Origin: Nitrospirota bacterium | GTDB taxonomy: Bacteria; Nitrospirota; Thermodesulfovibrionia; Thermodesulfovibrionales; JdFR-88 | Assembly: GCA_021789935.1 (NCBI GenBank) | Contig: JAJYIR010000009.1 | Location: 1-64,000, forward strand | Reading direction: 5' to 3' | DNA: 64,000 nucleotides | Shown: positions 1-8,524 of the stretch, piece by piece | Numbering within the stretch: position 1 is the stretch's first letter | How the letters are laid out: each line of letters opens with the position of its first letter | The notes under the pieces: model-generated | Told to the model about the DNA's origin: nothing | The model's input: the letters and a program-made list of their open reading frames with translations, nothing else | Database searches by the model: none | Position numbers and translations under genes: made by a program

Positions 1-2
1 TA

Positions 3-581
3 AGGTATCTTTCCGTGGAGGAATGCGCGGCCCTGGTGAATGCTTGCGATGACCATTTAAAGCCAATTGTGATAGCTGCCCTGAATACCGGCATGAGGCG
101 CGGAGAGATTCTTTCTCTTACCTGGGACCGCGTAGACCTTAGGCACGGGTTTATCCTCTTGGATATAACCAAGAACGGGGAGCGCCGGGAGATACCTATA
201 AACGATACTCTCAGGGCCGCTTTGCAGGGCCTTACAAGGCGATTGGACATTTCCCATGTGTTCTATGACCCACAGACCGGGAAAGCCTACCAGGACGTTA
301 AGAAAAGCTTTCATACGGCCTTAAAAAGGGTGGGGATACACGATTTCCATTTTCACGATCTCCGGCATACCTTTGCAAGTAATCTTGTTATGGCGGGCGT
401 GGATCTGACCACGGTAAAAGAACTCCTGGGCCATAAGACTCTTACCATGACCCTTCGATATGCCCATCTGGCACCTGCGCACAAAGTAAAGGCCATAAAC
501 ATCCTCGATAACGCCTTCAATCAGCCAACTGCACAAAAACTGCACAATCAAAATAAAAAGGAGTTAGCCTTTGTCGGCTAA
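3..581 (+). CDS. Tyrosine recombinase (phage integrase family), 5'-truncated by window edge
   Basis: Site-specific DNA recombinase of the tyrosine family. The window begins inside it, so only the catalytic domain is seen, in a frame open from base 3. Active-site residues appear in order: Arg in GMRRGEIL, a Lys in the TKNGE hairpin, His and Arg in HDLRHT, His in LLGHKT and the nucleophile Tyr in LRYAHL. It stops 14 bp short of the 3' end of a tRNA-Val gene transcribed toward it. That is where the integrase of a tRNA-integrating element is expected, so the rest of the element should lie left of the window. Its last codons form part of the tRNA terminator hairpin. The GTG at 15 is only an internal codon, not the start. 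XerC/D is less likely because of the tRNA-adjacent position, but it is not excluded. Confidence 0.9.
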   Translation, partial: RYLSVEECAALVNACDDHLKPIVIAALNTGMRRGEILSLTWDRVDLRHGFILLDITKNGERREIPINDTLRAALQGLTRRLDISHVFYDPQTGKAYQDVKKSFHTALKRVGIHDFHFHDLRHTFASNLVMAGVDLTTVKELLGHKTLTMTLRYAHLAPAHKVKAINILDNAFNQPTAQKLHNQNKKELAFVG

Positions 582-587
582 CCCCTT
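551..587 (-). terminator. Rho-independent terminator of tRNA-Val, overlapping the integrase 3' end
   Basis: GTTAGCC and GGCTAAC pair around a six-base loop. The stem extends with one mismatch to AAGG/CCTT. Read on the minus strand the hairpin is followed by CTTTTTATTTT, a good U-tract, so it serves the tRNA. On the plus strand the T-run is weaker. Confidence 0.7.
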
Positions 588-595
588 GTTTCTTA

Positions 596-670
596 TGGTA
601 GGCACGTGGGGTTTCGAACCCCAGACCTCTACCGTGTCAAGGTAGCGCTCTCCCCCTGAGCTACGCGCCT
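596..670 (-). tRNA. tRNA-Val (anticodon GAC)
   Basis: Read on the minus strand the sequence folds as a full cloverleaf. The 7-bp acceptor stem AGGCGCG/CGTGCCT has one G-U pair. The D arm is GCTC...GAGC. The anticodon stem CTACC/GGTAG holds the loop TTGACAC with anticodon GAC. The T arm is GGGGTTTCGAACCCC. The 3' CCA is encoded (plus-strand bases 596-598). Its 3' end faces the integrase, so the T-arm and 3' end are the likely attachment site of the element to the left. Confidence 0.95.
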
Positions 671-682
671 GATGCCCCTTAA

Positions 683-712
683 TTTTTAACATAAAATCAT
701 ATATTTTTTCAA
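683..712 (-). promoter_or_regulatory. Putative sigma70-type promoter of tRNA-Val
   Basis: On the minus strand TTGAAA (712-707), an 18-bp spacer and TAAAAA (688-683) sit about a dozen bases before the tRNA 5' end. The -10 box matches at four of six positions. Confidence 0.4.
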
Positions 713-732
713 GTTCGGGAGCGTTCCTTAAT

Positions 733-762
733 TTGTTTAATTCCTGCTTTTTCCATTAAAAT
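733..762 (+). promoter_or_regulatory. Putative promoter of the tamB operon
   Basis: TTGTTT (733-738), an 18-bp spacer, then TAAAAT (757-762). The predicted start of transcription, about base 769, coincides with the first possible start codon of the next gene, so the mRNA would have no leader. Confidence 0.4.
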
Positions 763-768
763 AGAAAG

Positions 769-3700
769 TTGCGCCAAATGAAAAACAAATGGATGGCGCA
801 CTTATTTCCCGTGGCCTTTTTGGGCTGCGGGGCCGGCTTAACGTATATGATGAAAAAAATTCCTGACATCGGATACCTCGCGGCCGCGGCAAAGAGCAAT
901 TTCAAAAAATTGGCCTGGATGTTCGTCTTTTTGGCGGTCATATCAGGTGTCACCCTTTTCTTGCGTGGGCCGCAGGTTTCCAATTACCTGAAAAAGCTTT
1001 TGTTCACGCAGTTCGAATCGGCAACGGGATACCGGATGACAGCCGATAAGCTGTATGCGAACCTTATTCCCTTGTATGTGGGGGCTGATAACCTCAGGGT
1101 GTTCGACGAGAACGGGGAGACCGTTTTTTCCGCCGCTAAGGTGAAGGCGTACGCGGCGCTTGTCCCCTTGCTTCAAAAGACAGTCCTTATAAAACGGATA
1201 GCACTCGTCAGGCCATCACTATGGGTGACGGACAGCCGGGTGGACCATATCGAATCTCTTGCCAAAGGGAAAAAGCCCTTGGGAGGCTTCAGGCTGAAGG
1301 TGGGCTCCGTGGTCCTGGAGGACGCGGACCTGAATTATTCGGGGCGCGCCGGAGGACTTTCCATTGCCTGCCAGGGCGTAAACGGAGAGGTGTTCCCTGC
1401 CCCGAGGCAGGAGGTCAGGGTTTTTTCCGCAAGGGACATCAGGTTATCGGGTAATGGGATCCCGCGGCTGGATCTGAAGCTCGATGGCGCCATGGCTTCT
1501 TTTAAAAAAGGTGTGCTTGGCATAAGGGACATCACCGTTGAGTCCGGCGGAAGCAAGATGCGTCTTGAAGGGTCCTATTCCAAGGCGGAAGGCGTGCAGG
1601 CTAAAACCAGGCTCGGTCTGCTTATGTCCACCGTTAAAGAAATATTCCATCTCGATGTCCCGGAAAAGGGAAAACTTTCCATAACGGGGCAGGCCCGGCT
1701 CGAAAGCAGATTTCTTGCCGGGAAATTTTCAGACTGGAAGAAGACGGACATAGACATGAAGGTCCAGGGCGGCCTTTACGCGCAGAGCCTGCTGAAGCTG
1801 CTCGGGGCCGGCGTTAAGGTTGCAGGGTTTATAAAGGTAAATGGCAGGGTCAAGGGCCCGCTTGACTCGCTTGACGGCAGTGGAAGCGGCAGCCTTGACA
1901 AGGCTGACATTTATGGGGTTTCCGCTGATTCACTTGATTTTGGTGTGGGTTTCCATCACGGCGTCCTGTCATTCAACAAAATAGCGGGCAGGCTTTACGG
2001 GGGGCGCGCAAAGGGCGATTTTTCCATCAGCCTCCCAAAGGTAAGCTCCCTGGACATGGATGTTGATTTTTCGGGGCTCGATTCAAAAAGTTTCATGACC
2101 GGGTTTCTCAAAACCAGCCTGCCTTTGCCCGATGGCAGACTTTCGGGCCGGATGTTCAACAGGGGGGCGATATTTGCCCCAGCCGGGAATTTCCGGTTTC
2201 TTGCCGGGCGTGCCGGTAGGGGTTTTCCCGGCAGGATAGGCTCCATGGCGAGCGGGTTCAATATTTCAGGCAATGCCGTCAATTTTTCAAACATGGTTAT
2301 CAGGACGAGCGCAACTGAAATAACCGGCTCAGGGAACATTAATTACGCCAGGAGCACGACCGATATGGCTTTATCGCTCCGGACATCCGATTTCAGGGAT
2401 TTGACCTTGCCTTATTCCCATATTGCGGAGGGTTCAGGCGGCTTTGACGGACGGATTTACGGCCCTCTCAAAGACCCGGAAATTGAAGGAAGGATATTTT
2501 CGGGCAATGCGGTCTTTGACGGGATGAGGGTTGGGGCCACTGAAGGGGACGTCTCATACAACAAAAACAGTTTGGTTGTTCACAGCCTCCGGGCTAAGGC
2601 CGGAGGGGAAACCGTAAATGTGCAGGGGAGCATGCTCTTTCCCGAGGCGAAGGAGATATTCGAGCTTCAAAACCCGGTTTATGACCTGGATGTAAAGCTT
2701 GCGGGAGGAAGGGCGCAGGACATAGTTGAAAATTTCATAAAGCCCGGCATCAGGCTGACGGGTATCATACAGGCGGCCAGTCTTAAAATAAAGGGGAAGT
2801 CCCAGGAGATATCGGGGTCCGTTAAGGCCGGGGATGTCGTCTATTCGGGAGAGTCCGTAACCAGCGCGGATTTTGATTTCGATTACGATGCGGGGAGCCT
2901 TTCCATCTCCAGAGGGACCTTTGCCAAAAATGGCGCTGTCATGAAATTGACCGGTTCGCTTAAGCCCGATGGAGCGTTTAACTTCAAGGCGTCCTCTTCG
3001 GGCGTGGATATCAGAGATCTTTTCACCCGGGCAAAAGATCTGCCGGTGGACTATAAGGTGTCCTTTGATGCCGCGGGAAAGGGCACGTTTAAAGACCCCG
3101 GAATAACCGTTAAAGGAACGCTTTCGGGAGGTAAATTTCACGGTAGGCCGATCGGAGGAGGGGCCTTTAGTGTGGATGTTTCCCCCGGCACCGGGGGAGG
3201 GACGGCTTCCGTTCATTTGGCGCTTCAAGGGGGCAAGATGGACCTGAAGGGCCAGGCCATCCTCAAGGGTGAGGTCCCCTGGCAGGCGCAGGTCGTTCTC
3301 AAAAACGGTGCATACGATTTTCTGGCGGCCCCCATGTTTAAAACGGTACCGCCCGATCTTATGGTCACGCTTCAGGGGAAAGGGCATTTCAGCGGGAATT
3401 TAAAGGGTGGCTGGGCGAAGGCCATAAGCGGCTCGCTTGCTCTAAACGAGCTCGCTTTTACCGCCTTCGGACAGAGCTTTTCCACCCGGGAGCCGGCACG
3501 GTTTAACCTGCGGGACAAGACCCTTTCCGTAAGTCAGTTCTCGCTGGTCGGGGGGCGGACGGATGTTGGCGTTTCCGGCTCTGTTGTTCTGGGACGGAAC
3601 TTTGACCTTTCGATCGAGGGCAAAAGTTCTCTTGCCCCGCTTAAGGGTCTTTCAAAGCAGATAGACCTGCTTACCGGGGGGGGTAACTATGTGCTCCATA

Positions 3701-4866
3701 TAGGGGGCAACTGGAACAGCCCCAAGATAAGCGGCGGCCTTTCCCTTTCAAACGTTGCTTTGGGGATACGGGGTGTTCCACAGAATTTGCGTATAATATC
3801 GGCTTACATGTACGTGGATGAGAACAAGATCGTGCTGGAGCAGCTTGCCGCCAAAACGGGCGGCGGAGACGCCAATATGTCCGGAGTGATCTACCTGGAA
3901 AAGCTCCATCCGGCAAGATTTTATCTGGATGGCGTTGTGAATAATGTCAGTGTGTCCGTGAAGGGGTTTGATGCCACTGTGGATGGAAATATAGCGGCAA
4001 GCGGGGACAAAAGCGGCCAGACCATTTCCGGCGAAATATTCGTAAAAAGGGCATCCTACAGTAAAAATGTGGACTGGAAGGCGTTTATCCTGAGGAAAAG
4101 GGCCGCTCTTCCTCCTTCCCCAAAGAGCTTCCAGGCAACAACGGGTTTGAACATAAGGATATACGGCTCCAGGCAGATCATGGTGAAAAACAATTTGGTC
4201 CGCGCGCCGCTGAGCGCCGATCTTACCATCAGGGGCACCCTGGCAAACCCCATACCTCTTGGAAGGGTTGAGACCGCAAGCGGAAAGGTGTATTTCCGGA
4301 ACACGGAGTTTACTATCGAGCATGCCTCCGTAATATTCTCGGACCCTAACCGCATAGACCCATCCATGGACGTCACGGCGTCCACCACAATAAGGGGATA
4401 TGAGATAAATATCAGCATGGCCGGAGCGCTTGACCATATGACGCTCGCTTTCTCCAGCCAGCCCTACCTGGAGCAGATGGACATCCTTTCGCTGCTCACA
4501 ACCGGGAATCTCAGCGGCTCATCATCGCCGGGGATAGAGGGGGGAGTGGGGGCCTCCGAAGCCAGCTCTTTCATTACCGGGCAGTTTGAGGATGTAATCA
4601 CCAAGAGGCTTAAGAGCATTACAGGCTTTGATCGTTTCCAGATAGAACCTTATGTATCATCTACGGGGACGGTAACGCCCAGGATAACGGTGTCAAAGAG
4701 GCTCCTTGGTGACAGGCTTTTTGTTATATATTCAGCCCCCATCGGCACAGAAGATCAGATAATGAGACTTGAGTACGCCGTAACTCCCTCTGTGTCCCTT
4801 ATCGGCTCAAGAGATGATACCGGAGACATAGGCGGAGACATAAAGTACCAGTTCAGGTTCCGATGA
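769..4866 (+). CDS. tamB: TamB/AsmA-like translocation and assembly module protein
   Basis: Long inner-membrane-anchored protein expected to span the periplasm as a beta-rich groove, working with an Omp85 partner or in lipid transport (family knowledge). About 1365 residues. One N-terminal membrane segment lies near residues 45-63, followed by repetitive beta-rich AsmA/TamB-type sequence. The C-terminal DUF490 domain includes the stretch leading to VTPRITVSKRL, and the protein ends in YQFRFR. The start is uncertain: TTG at 769, ATG at 778 and ATGs at 847/850 are in frame, and none has a clear Shine-Dalgarno. I keep 769 because a -10 box ends 6 bp before it. It overlaps the downstream Omp85 gene by ATGA, so the two are translationally coupled, which supports the TamA/TamB-type pairing. 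Confidence 0.85.
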   Translation: MRQMKNKWMAHLFPVAFLGCGAGLTYMMKKIPDIGYLAAAAKSNFKKLAWMFVFLAVISGVTLFLRGPQVSNYLKKLLFTQFESATGYRMTADKLYANLIPLYVGADNLRVFDENGETVFSAAKVKAYAALVPLLQKTVLIKRIALVRPSLWVTDSRVDHIESLAKGKKPLGGFRLKVGSVVLEDADLNYSGRAGGLSIACQGVNGEVFPAPRQEVRVFSARDIRLSGNGIPRLDLKLDGAMASFKKGVLGIRDITVESGGSKMRLEGSYSKAEGVQAKTRLGLLMSTVKEIFHLDVPEKGKLSITGQARLESRFLAGKFSDWKKTDIDMKVQGGLYAQSLLKLLGAGVKVAGFIKVNGRVKGPLDSLDGSGSGSLDKADIYGVSADSLDFGVGFHHGVLSFNKIAGRLYGGRAKGDFSISLPKVSSLDMDVDFSGLDSKSFMTGFLKTSLPLPDGRLSGRMFNRGAIFAPAGNFRFLAGRAGRGFPGRIGSMASGFNISGNAVNFSNMVIRTSATEITGSGNINYARSTTDMALSLRTSDFRDLTLPYSHIAEGSGGFDGRIYGPLKDPEIEGRIFSGNAVFDGMRVGATEGDVSYNKNSLVVHSLRAKAGGETVNVQGSMLFPEAKEIFELQNPVYDLDVKLAGGRAQDIVENFIKPGIRLTGIIQAASLKIKGKSQEISGSVKAGDVVYSGESVTSADFDFDYDAGSLSISRGTFAKNGAVMKLTGSLKPDGAFNFKASSSGVDIRDLFTRAKDLPVDYKVSFDAAGKGTFKDPGITVKGTLSGGKFHGRPIGGGAFSVDVSPGTGGGTASVHLALQGGKMDLKGQAILKGEVPWQAQVVLKNGAYDFLAAPMFKTVPPDLMVTLQGKGHFSGNLKGGWAKAISGSLALNELAFTAFGQSFSTREPARFNLRDKTLSVSQFSLVGGRTDVGVSGSVVLGRNFDLSIEGKSSLAPLKGLSKQIDLLTGGGNYVLHIGGNWNSPKISGGLSLSNVALGIRGVPQNLRIISAYMYVDENKIVLEQLAAKTGGGDANMSGVIYLEKLHPARFYLDGVVNNVSVSVKGFDATVDGNIAASGDKSGQTISGEIFVKRASYSKNVDWKAFILRKRAALPPSPKSFQATTGLNIRIYGSRQIMVKNNLVRAPLSADLTIRGTLANPIPLGRVETASGKVYFRNTEFTIEHASVIFSDPNRIDPSMDVTASTTIRGYEINISMAGALDHMTLAFSSQPYLEQMDILSLLTTGNLSGSSSPGIEGGVGASEASSFITGQFEDVITKRLKSITGFDRFQIEPYVSSTGTVTPRITVSKRLLGDRLFVIYSAPIGTEDQIMRLEYAVTPSVSLIGSRDDTGDIGGDIKYQFRFR

Positions 4867-7586
4867 AAAAACCCCTGTTTCTTAAAGGTTTTTTCGTTAT
4901 TTTATTTCTTTTTTTATCGGCCTTCCTGATGGCTCCCCGGTCATCGTTTGCCGCCGCGGCGGCAAATGCTCCCATTAAAAAAATTAAGGTTGAAGGGCTT
5001 TATTCGATAAGCAGTGATGAGCTCATATACCTTCTTTGTTTAAGGAGCTCCAATGTAATAGTGCCTGAGAACCTGGCCCGCGGGATAAAAAGGGCCTTTA
5101 AAAAAGGCATTTTTGACTATATCTCGGTCGGGCGGGACGAAAGCGATCCGGATGTGATCATTGTTAAAGTGAGGGAAAGGGACAGGATAAAGGACATCCG
5201 TTTCAAGATAAAAGGGAAGGGCGTTTCCAAAAGTTTTCTGGAGGACAACATGATCCTCAAGAAAAGGGGGTTTATGCGCTATGACCTCCTGGGCAAGGCG
5301 GAGTCGGACCTCAGGGAGGCACTTTCCGTGTTGGGTTATCCCCGTGCGCGCGTAACGATAACCACCGTCAGGCCAGATAAAAAAGGGAAAAATCCATACC
5401 GCATCAATCTGGATGTGTCAGTCGAAACGGGACAGCCCGTATTGATAAAAGAGGTGAAGATAGTCGGCAGGCCGGAGGCCGAAGTCCGCAAGTATGTAAA
5501 GATGGCGGGCGGCGTTTATGATCAATATAAGCTGCGGGCGCAAATAAACGCCCTTCATGATTATTACGTCAGAAAGCATTATCTCAATCCCTCGGTCGGG
5601 CCTTACAGTTTCTCGCAGGGTGTCCTGTACATAAACGTTGTTCCGGGGGCCAGTTATGAAACCTTTTTTTATGGGAATCACGCACTGGGGGATAAAGCGC
5701 TGGCGGCACTCCTTCCGTTTGGCGAAGCCGGTGCGGTAAGAGAAGACCTTATAGAAGAGGCCGTGCAGAAGATCAAGGACGCCTATAGAGAAAAGGGATA
5801 TCCCTTTATTCAGGTTGCGCCCGTCTGGGCTGAGAAGGACGGCAGCTATATCGTAAAATTCTATATTTTTGAGGACGAAAAGATAACGGTGGCGTCTGTC
5901 AGCTTTGCCGGTACATCGCTTCCGGTAAAGAGCCTGGATGATTTTCTTGTACTTAGGGAGGGGTCGCTCTATAACCCGGACCTCATAGAAACGGACCGCT
6001 CCAATCTACAGGACTTCTACGCCAGTCTCGGCTACCTGGATGCGTCGGTGCCGGAACCGGTGGTGGCAAAGGCCGGACCCCATAAAGTGGCCATAGCGTA
6101 CCATATCACGGAAGGCAGGAAATATCTGGTCGGGCAGGTGGACGTTGAGGGGGGAGGGCCTGTTCCAACCAAACAGCTAAGGGCCGCGGTGCGCATAAAA
6201 CCCGGGGACATTTATAACGAAATAGACATAACAAACGCAAGATACAGGCTGCTTGAGCTTTACAATGACCAGGGCTACGCCGACTGCAAAGTGGCAATAA
6301 AAAGGGATTTTTCGGTAAAGGATGCCCGCGTGAAGCTCGTTTATACGATTACCACCGGGCAGAAGTTCTTCTTTGGCAAAAATGTGGTGACCGGGAACTA
6401 CCAGACCAAGCTGAAGGTAATCCAAAGGGAACTCCTGCACAAACAGGGAGACCCCTTCAGCCAGAAAATACTGCTCAAGGAAAGACAGAAGTTGTATGAA
6501 CTCGGGTTGTTCCGGGCGGTGGATGTCTCGGAGCTGCCCGCATACAACGCCACGTTCGATACCGTCTACCGGGTGTCCGAAGCGAAACCCGGAGCAGTGG
6601 ACGTCGGTGCCGGATACGGCGAGTATGAGAAATACAGAGGCTTTCTGGGGCTGTCCTACAATAACCTTTTTGGGATGAACAGGACAGGGTCGATAAACCT
6701 GGAGGCGAGCTCTATAGAAAAAAGAGCGGTCCTGAGCTATCTGGAACCGTGGTTTCTTGGCACGAACCTGCCATTCAGGGCCACGGTGCTTGTGGAAAGC
6801 AGAAGCCAGCTTAACTATGACACTCGCCAGGTCAGCTACAAGCTTATAAGGTATTCAGGAAGCGCGGGTGTCGAGAAGAAGCTTACTCCTCACGTAAAAG
6901 GGGAATTCTATTATGAATTTTCACTTGTCCGGACGTATGACGTTGTGCCCGGAGTGGTCCTTTCGCGGGAGGATGTCGGCACTTTGGCCATAAGCGCCAT
7001 AAAGCCTTCCATCGAGTATGATACCAGGGACAACCCATTTGACCCGAGGGCCGGCGTGCTGGCAGGTGCCACATTCAAGCTGGCCTCCGCGGCTTTTCTT
7101 TCCCAGACCGATTTTGCTAAAGTCGTTGTCAGGGCAGCCAGGTACCAGGCGCTTTCAAGCAGGCTGGTGCTCGCCATTGACGGGAGAGTGGGGCTTGCGG
7201 AGGGTCTTGGCGAAACCACCGACCTGCCCATAGTGGAAAGGTTTTTCCTGGGCGGAAGGGACAGCGTCAGGGGTTATACGCAGGATGCTCTGGGGCCGAA
7301 GGCGGCCGACGGCACACCTGTGGGAGGCAATGCCTTTTTTTGCGGCAATCTGGAATTCAGGCAGGCATTAACGAAGGATTGGGGCATTGTTCCCTTCCTG
7401 GACGCGGGCAACGTGTGGCCCACGATTGGACAGATACGCGCCCTGGACATAAGATTTTCAACAGGGCTTGGCTTGAGGTTCAAGACGCCTGTGGGGCCGC
7501 TCAGAATCGATTACGGCATAAAGCTTAGCAGGCGCGAAGGGGAAAGCAGAAGCAAGATAGACTTCAGCATAGGGCATGCGTTTTAA
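4863..7586 (+). CDS. Omp85-family outer membrane assembly protein (BamA/TamA-like) with about seven POTRA domains
   Basis: Outer-membrane protein insertase family. A signal peptide (hydrophobic stretch ending in SSFAAA) is followed by a long periplasmic part. I count seven POTRA-like units by eye, beginning near residues 38, 108, 195, 268, 345, 428 and 503. The C-terminal 16-strand-type barrel runs from about residue 580, carries the family's VRGY motif (RDSVRGYTQ) and ends in a terminal Phe (GHAF), as barrel substrates do. E. coli BamA has five POTRAs and TamA three, so 907 residues is long. The 4-bp overlap with the TamB gene suggests a TamA-type role, but it could be the main BamA. A SurA-like chaperone gene follows. 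Confidence 0.88.
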   Translation: MKKPLFLKGFFVILFLFLSAFLMAPRSSFAAAAANAPIKKIKVEGLYSISSDELIYLLCLRSSNVIVPENLARGIKRAFKKGIFDYISVGRDESDPDVIIVKVRERDRIKDIRFKIKGKGVSKSFLEDNMILKKRGFMRYDLLGKAESDLREALSVLGYPRARVTITTVRPDKKGKNPYRINLDVSVETGQPVLIKEVKIVGRPEAEVRKYVKMAGGVYDQYKLRAQINALHDYYVRKHYLNPSVGPYSFSQGVLYINVVPGASYETFFYGNHALGDKALAALLPFGEAGAVREDLIEEAVQKIKDAYREKGYPFIQVAPVWAEKDGSYIVKFYIFEDEKITVASVSFAGTSLPVKSLDDFLVLREGSLYNPDLIETDRSNLQDFYASLGYLDASVPEPVVAKAGPHKVAIAYHITEGRKYLVGQVDVEGGGPVPTKQLRAAVRIKPGDIYNEIDITNARYRLLELYNDQGYADCKVAIKRDFSVKDARVKLVYTITTGQKFFFGKNVVTGNYQTKLKVIQRELLHKQGDPFSQKILLKERQKLYELGLFRAVDVSELPAYNATFDTVYRVSEAKPGAVDVGAGYGEYEKYRGFLGLSYNNLFGMNRTGSINLEASSIEKRAVLSYLEPWFLGTNLPFRATVLVESRSQLNYDTRQVSYKLIRYSGSAGVEKKLTPHVKGEFYYEFSLVRTYDVVPGVVLSREDVGTLAISAIKPSIEYDTRDNPFDPRAGVLAGATFKLASAAFLSQTDFAKVVVRAARYQALSSRLVLAIDGRVGLAEGLGETTDLPIVERFFLGGRDSVRGYTQDALGPKAADGTPVGGNAFFCGNLEFRQALTKDWGIVPFLDAGNVWPTIGQIRALDIRFSTGLGLRFKTPVGPLRIDYGIKLSRREGESRSKIDFSIGHAF

Positions 7587-7654
7587 CAAACTGGATGGCC
7601 AATTATGAGTGAGCGAACAGAAATGAAAAAAATCCATACATTCGGTTCCCCGCC

Positions 7655-8188
7655 ATGCTGAGGGGAATAAAAATATGGAACATTGCAGCGGCTGCCCTTC
7701 TGGTCCTGATGGCCGTGGGCCCTCTCCTGGCGGCTGAAAAAACAAAAACATTGGACCGGATTGTGGCATTCGTAAATGGCGATGCCATATTGCTTAGCGA
7801 ACTCGATGCCAGATATGAACTGGCCGTTAAGCTTACTCCCGGCATAACCCGGCGGCAGGTGCTCCAGACCATGATAAACCGTGACCTTCTCCTGGCGCAG
7901 GCAAGGAAAATATTCCCGGAACCCGTGAGCGCGGACAAGGCCATCCAGGAGTACACCGGCCTTAAGATAAGGGCCTTCGTCCGGATATCCGGAACTGCGG
8001 CCAGAAATTTTTATGATGCGAATAAAAAGCAGCTGGGCGGTGTGTCTTTTGATTCCGTAAAGGACCAGATAGAGCGTCTTCTGGAGGAAAAGGAGATAAA
8101 CCGCAGGCTTCAGGCTTATATCGGGACCTTGAGGGGAAATGCACACATAAAAACATTTCTGGAGAACACCCCCGCTATTTTGCATTGA
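7655..8188 (+). CDS. SurA N-terminal domain-like periplasmic chaperone, without PPIase domain
   Basis: A signal peptide or N-terminal membrane segment (residues about 8-27, ending LLAAEK) is followed by the SurA/PpiD-type chaperone start, LDRIVAFVNGDAILLSEL, and helices resembling the SurA N-domain (QTMINRDLLLAQA). At 177 residues it has no room for a parvulin rotamase domain, so it should act as a holdase only. It follows an Omp85 gene and a TamB gene by 68 bp, which fits delivery of outer-membrane proteins. No Shine-Dalgarno is evident before the ATG. Confidence 0.75.
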   Translation: MLRGIKIWNIAAAALLVLMAVGPLLAAEKTKTLDRIVAFVNGDAILLSELDARYELAVKLTPGITRRQVLQTMINRDLLLAQARKIFPEPVSADKAIQEYTGLKIRAFVRISGTAARNFYDANKKQLGGVSFDSVKDQIERLLEEKEINRRLQAYIGTLRGNAHIKTFLENTPAILH

Positions 8189-8237
8189 ATGAGGCCCCGG
8201 ATTCGGGCCGGCGGGATGAGGTTCGGGACGGACGGAA

Positions 8238-8266
8238 TTGCCCTGATTGTCCTGGTTTTTTATAAT
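8238..8266 (+). promoter_or_regulatory. Strong sigma70-type promoter placed directly before the next ATG
   Basis: TTGCCC (8238-8243), exactly 17 bp, then a perfect TATAAT (8261-8266). The ATG at 8274 is 7 bp beyond the -10 box, so transcription should start at or one base before it. Confidence 0.65.
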
Positions 8267-8273
8267 AGGATTC

Positions 8274-8480
8274 ATGAAGGACGTCTTCGAGAAGAAAAGG
8301 TTTTCAGAAAATACGGGCAAGCTCCACATCTACTGCCCTCACAAGGAGAAGACCGGGGTGGAAGTGCATGTTGTGATAAAGGGCGGATACTGTTACCGTT
8401 CCGGGCAGTGTATGGTGCTGGATTGCAAGTACCACCGGCTCCAGTCGGACATCGAAAGCCTGCTTTCCATCATGTGGTAA
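8274..8480 (+). CDS. Small four-cysteine protein of unknown function
   Basis: 68 residues, basic, not recognised. Four cysteines (in YCPH, GGYC, SGQC and LDCKYHR) with nearby His residues could form a small zinc ribbon or bind another metal; this is inference. The start is chosen because a complete promoter ends 7 bp upstream and no usable Shine-Dalgarno exists (AGGA is only 3 bp away). The product would then come from a leaderless mRNA. A longer in-frame start at 8247 lies inside the promoter and is unlikely. An overlapping frame (8189-8500) looks like a shadow. Confidence 0.6.
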   Translation: MKDVFEKKRFSENTGKLHIYCPHKEKTGVEVHVVIKGGYCYRSGQCMVLDCKYHRLQSDIESLLSIMW

Positions 8481-8524
8481 GCCTTTTGTTTTTTTGGTAA
8501 CGGAGGGATAAAAAGAAAAAAGAC

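Noticed and set aside
2554-3387. 277-codon open frame opposite tamB
   Set aside because: Antisense to a clear coding frame; composition is that of a reversed beta-rich gene.
8189-8500. 103-codon frame overlapping the four-Cys gene
   Set aside because: Different frame, no motif, starts before the promoter at 8238; the four-Cys frame has the better evidence.
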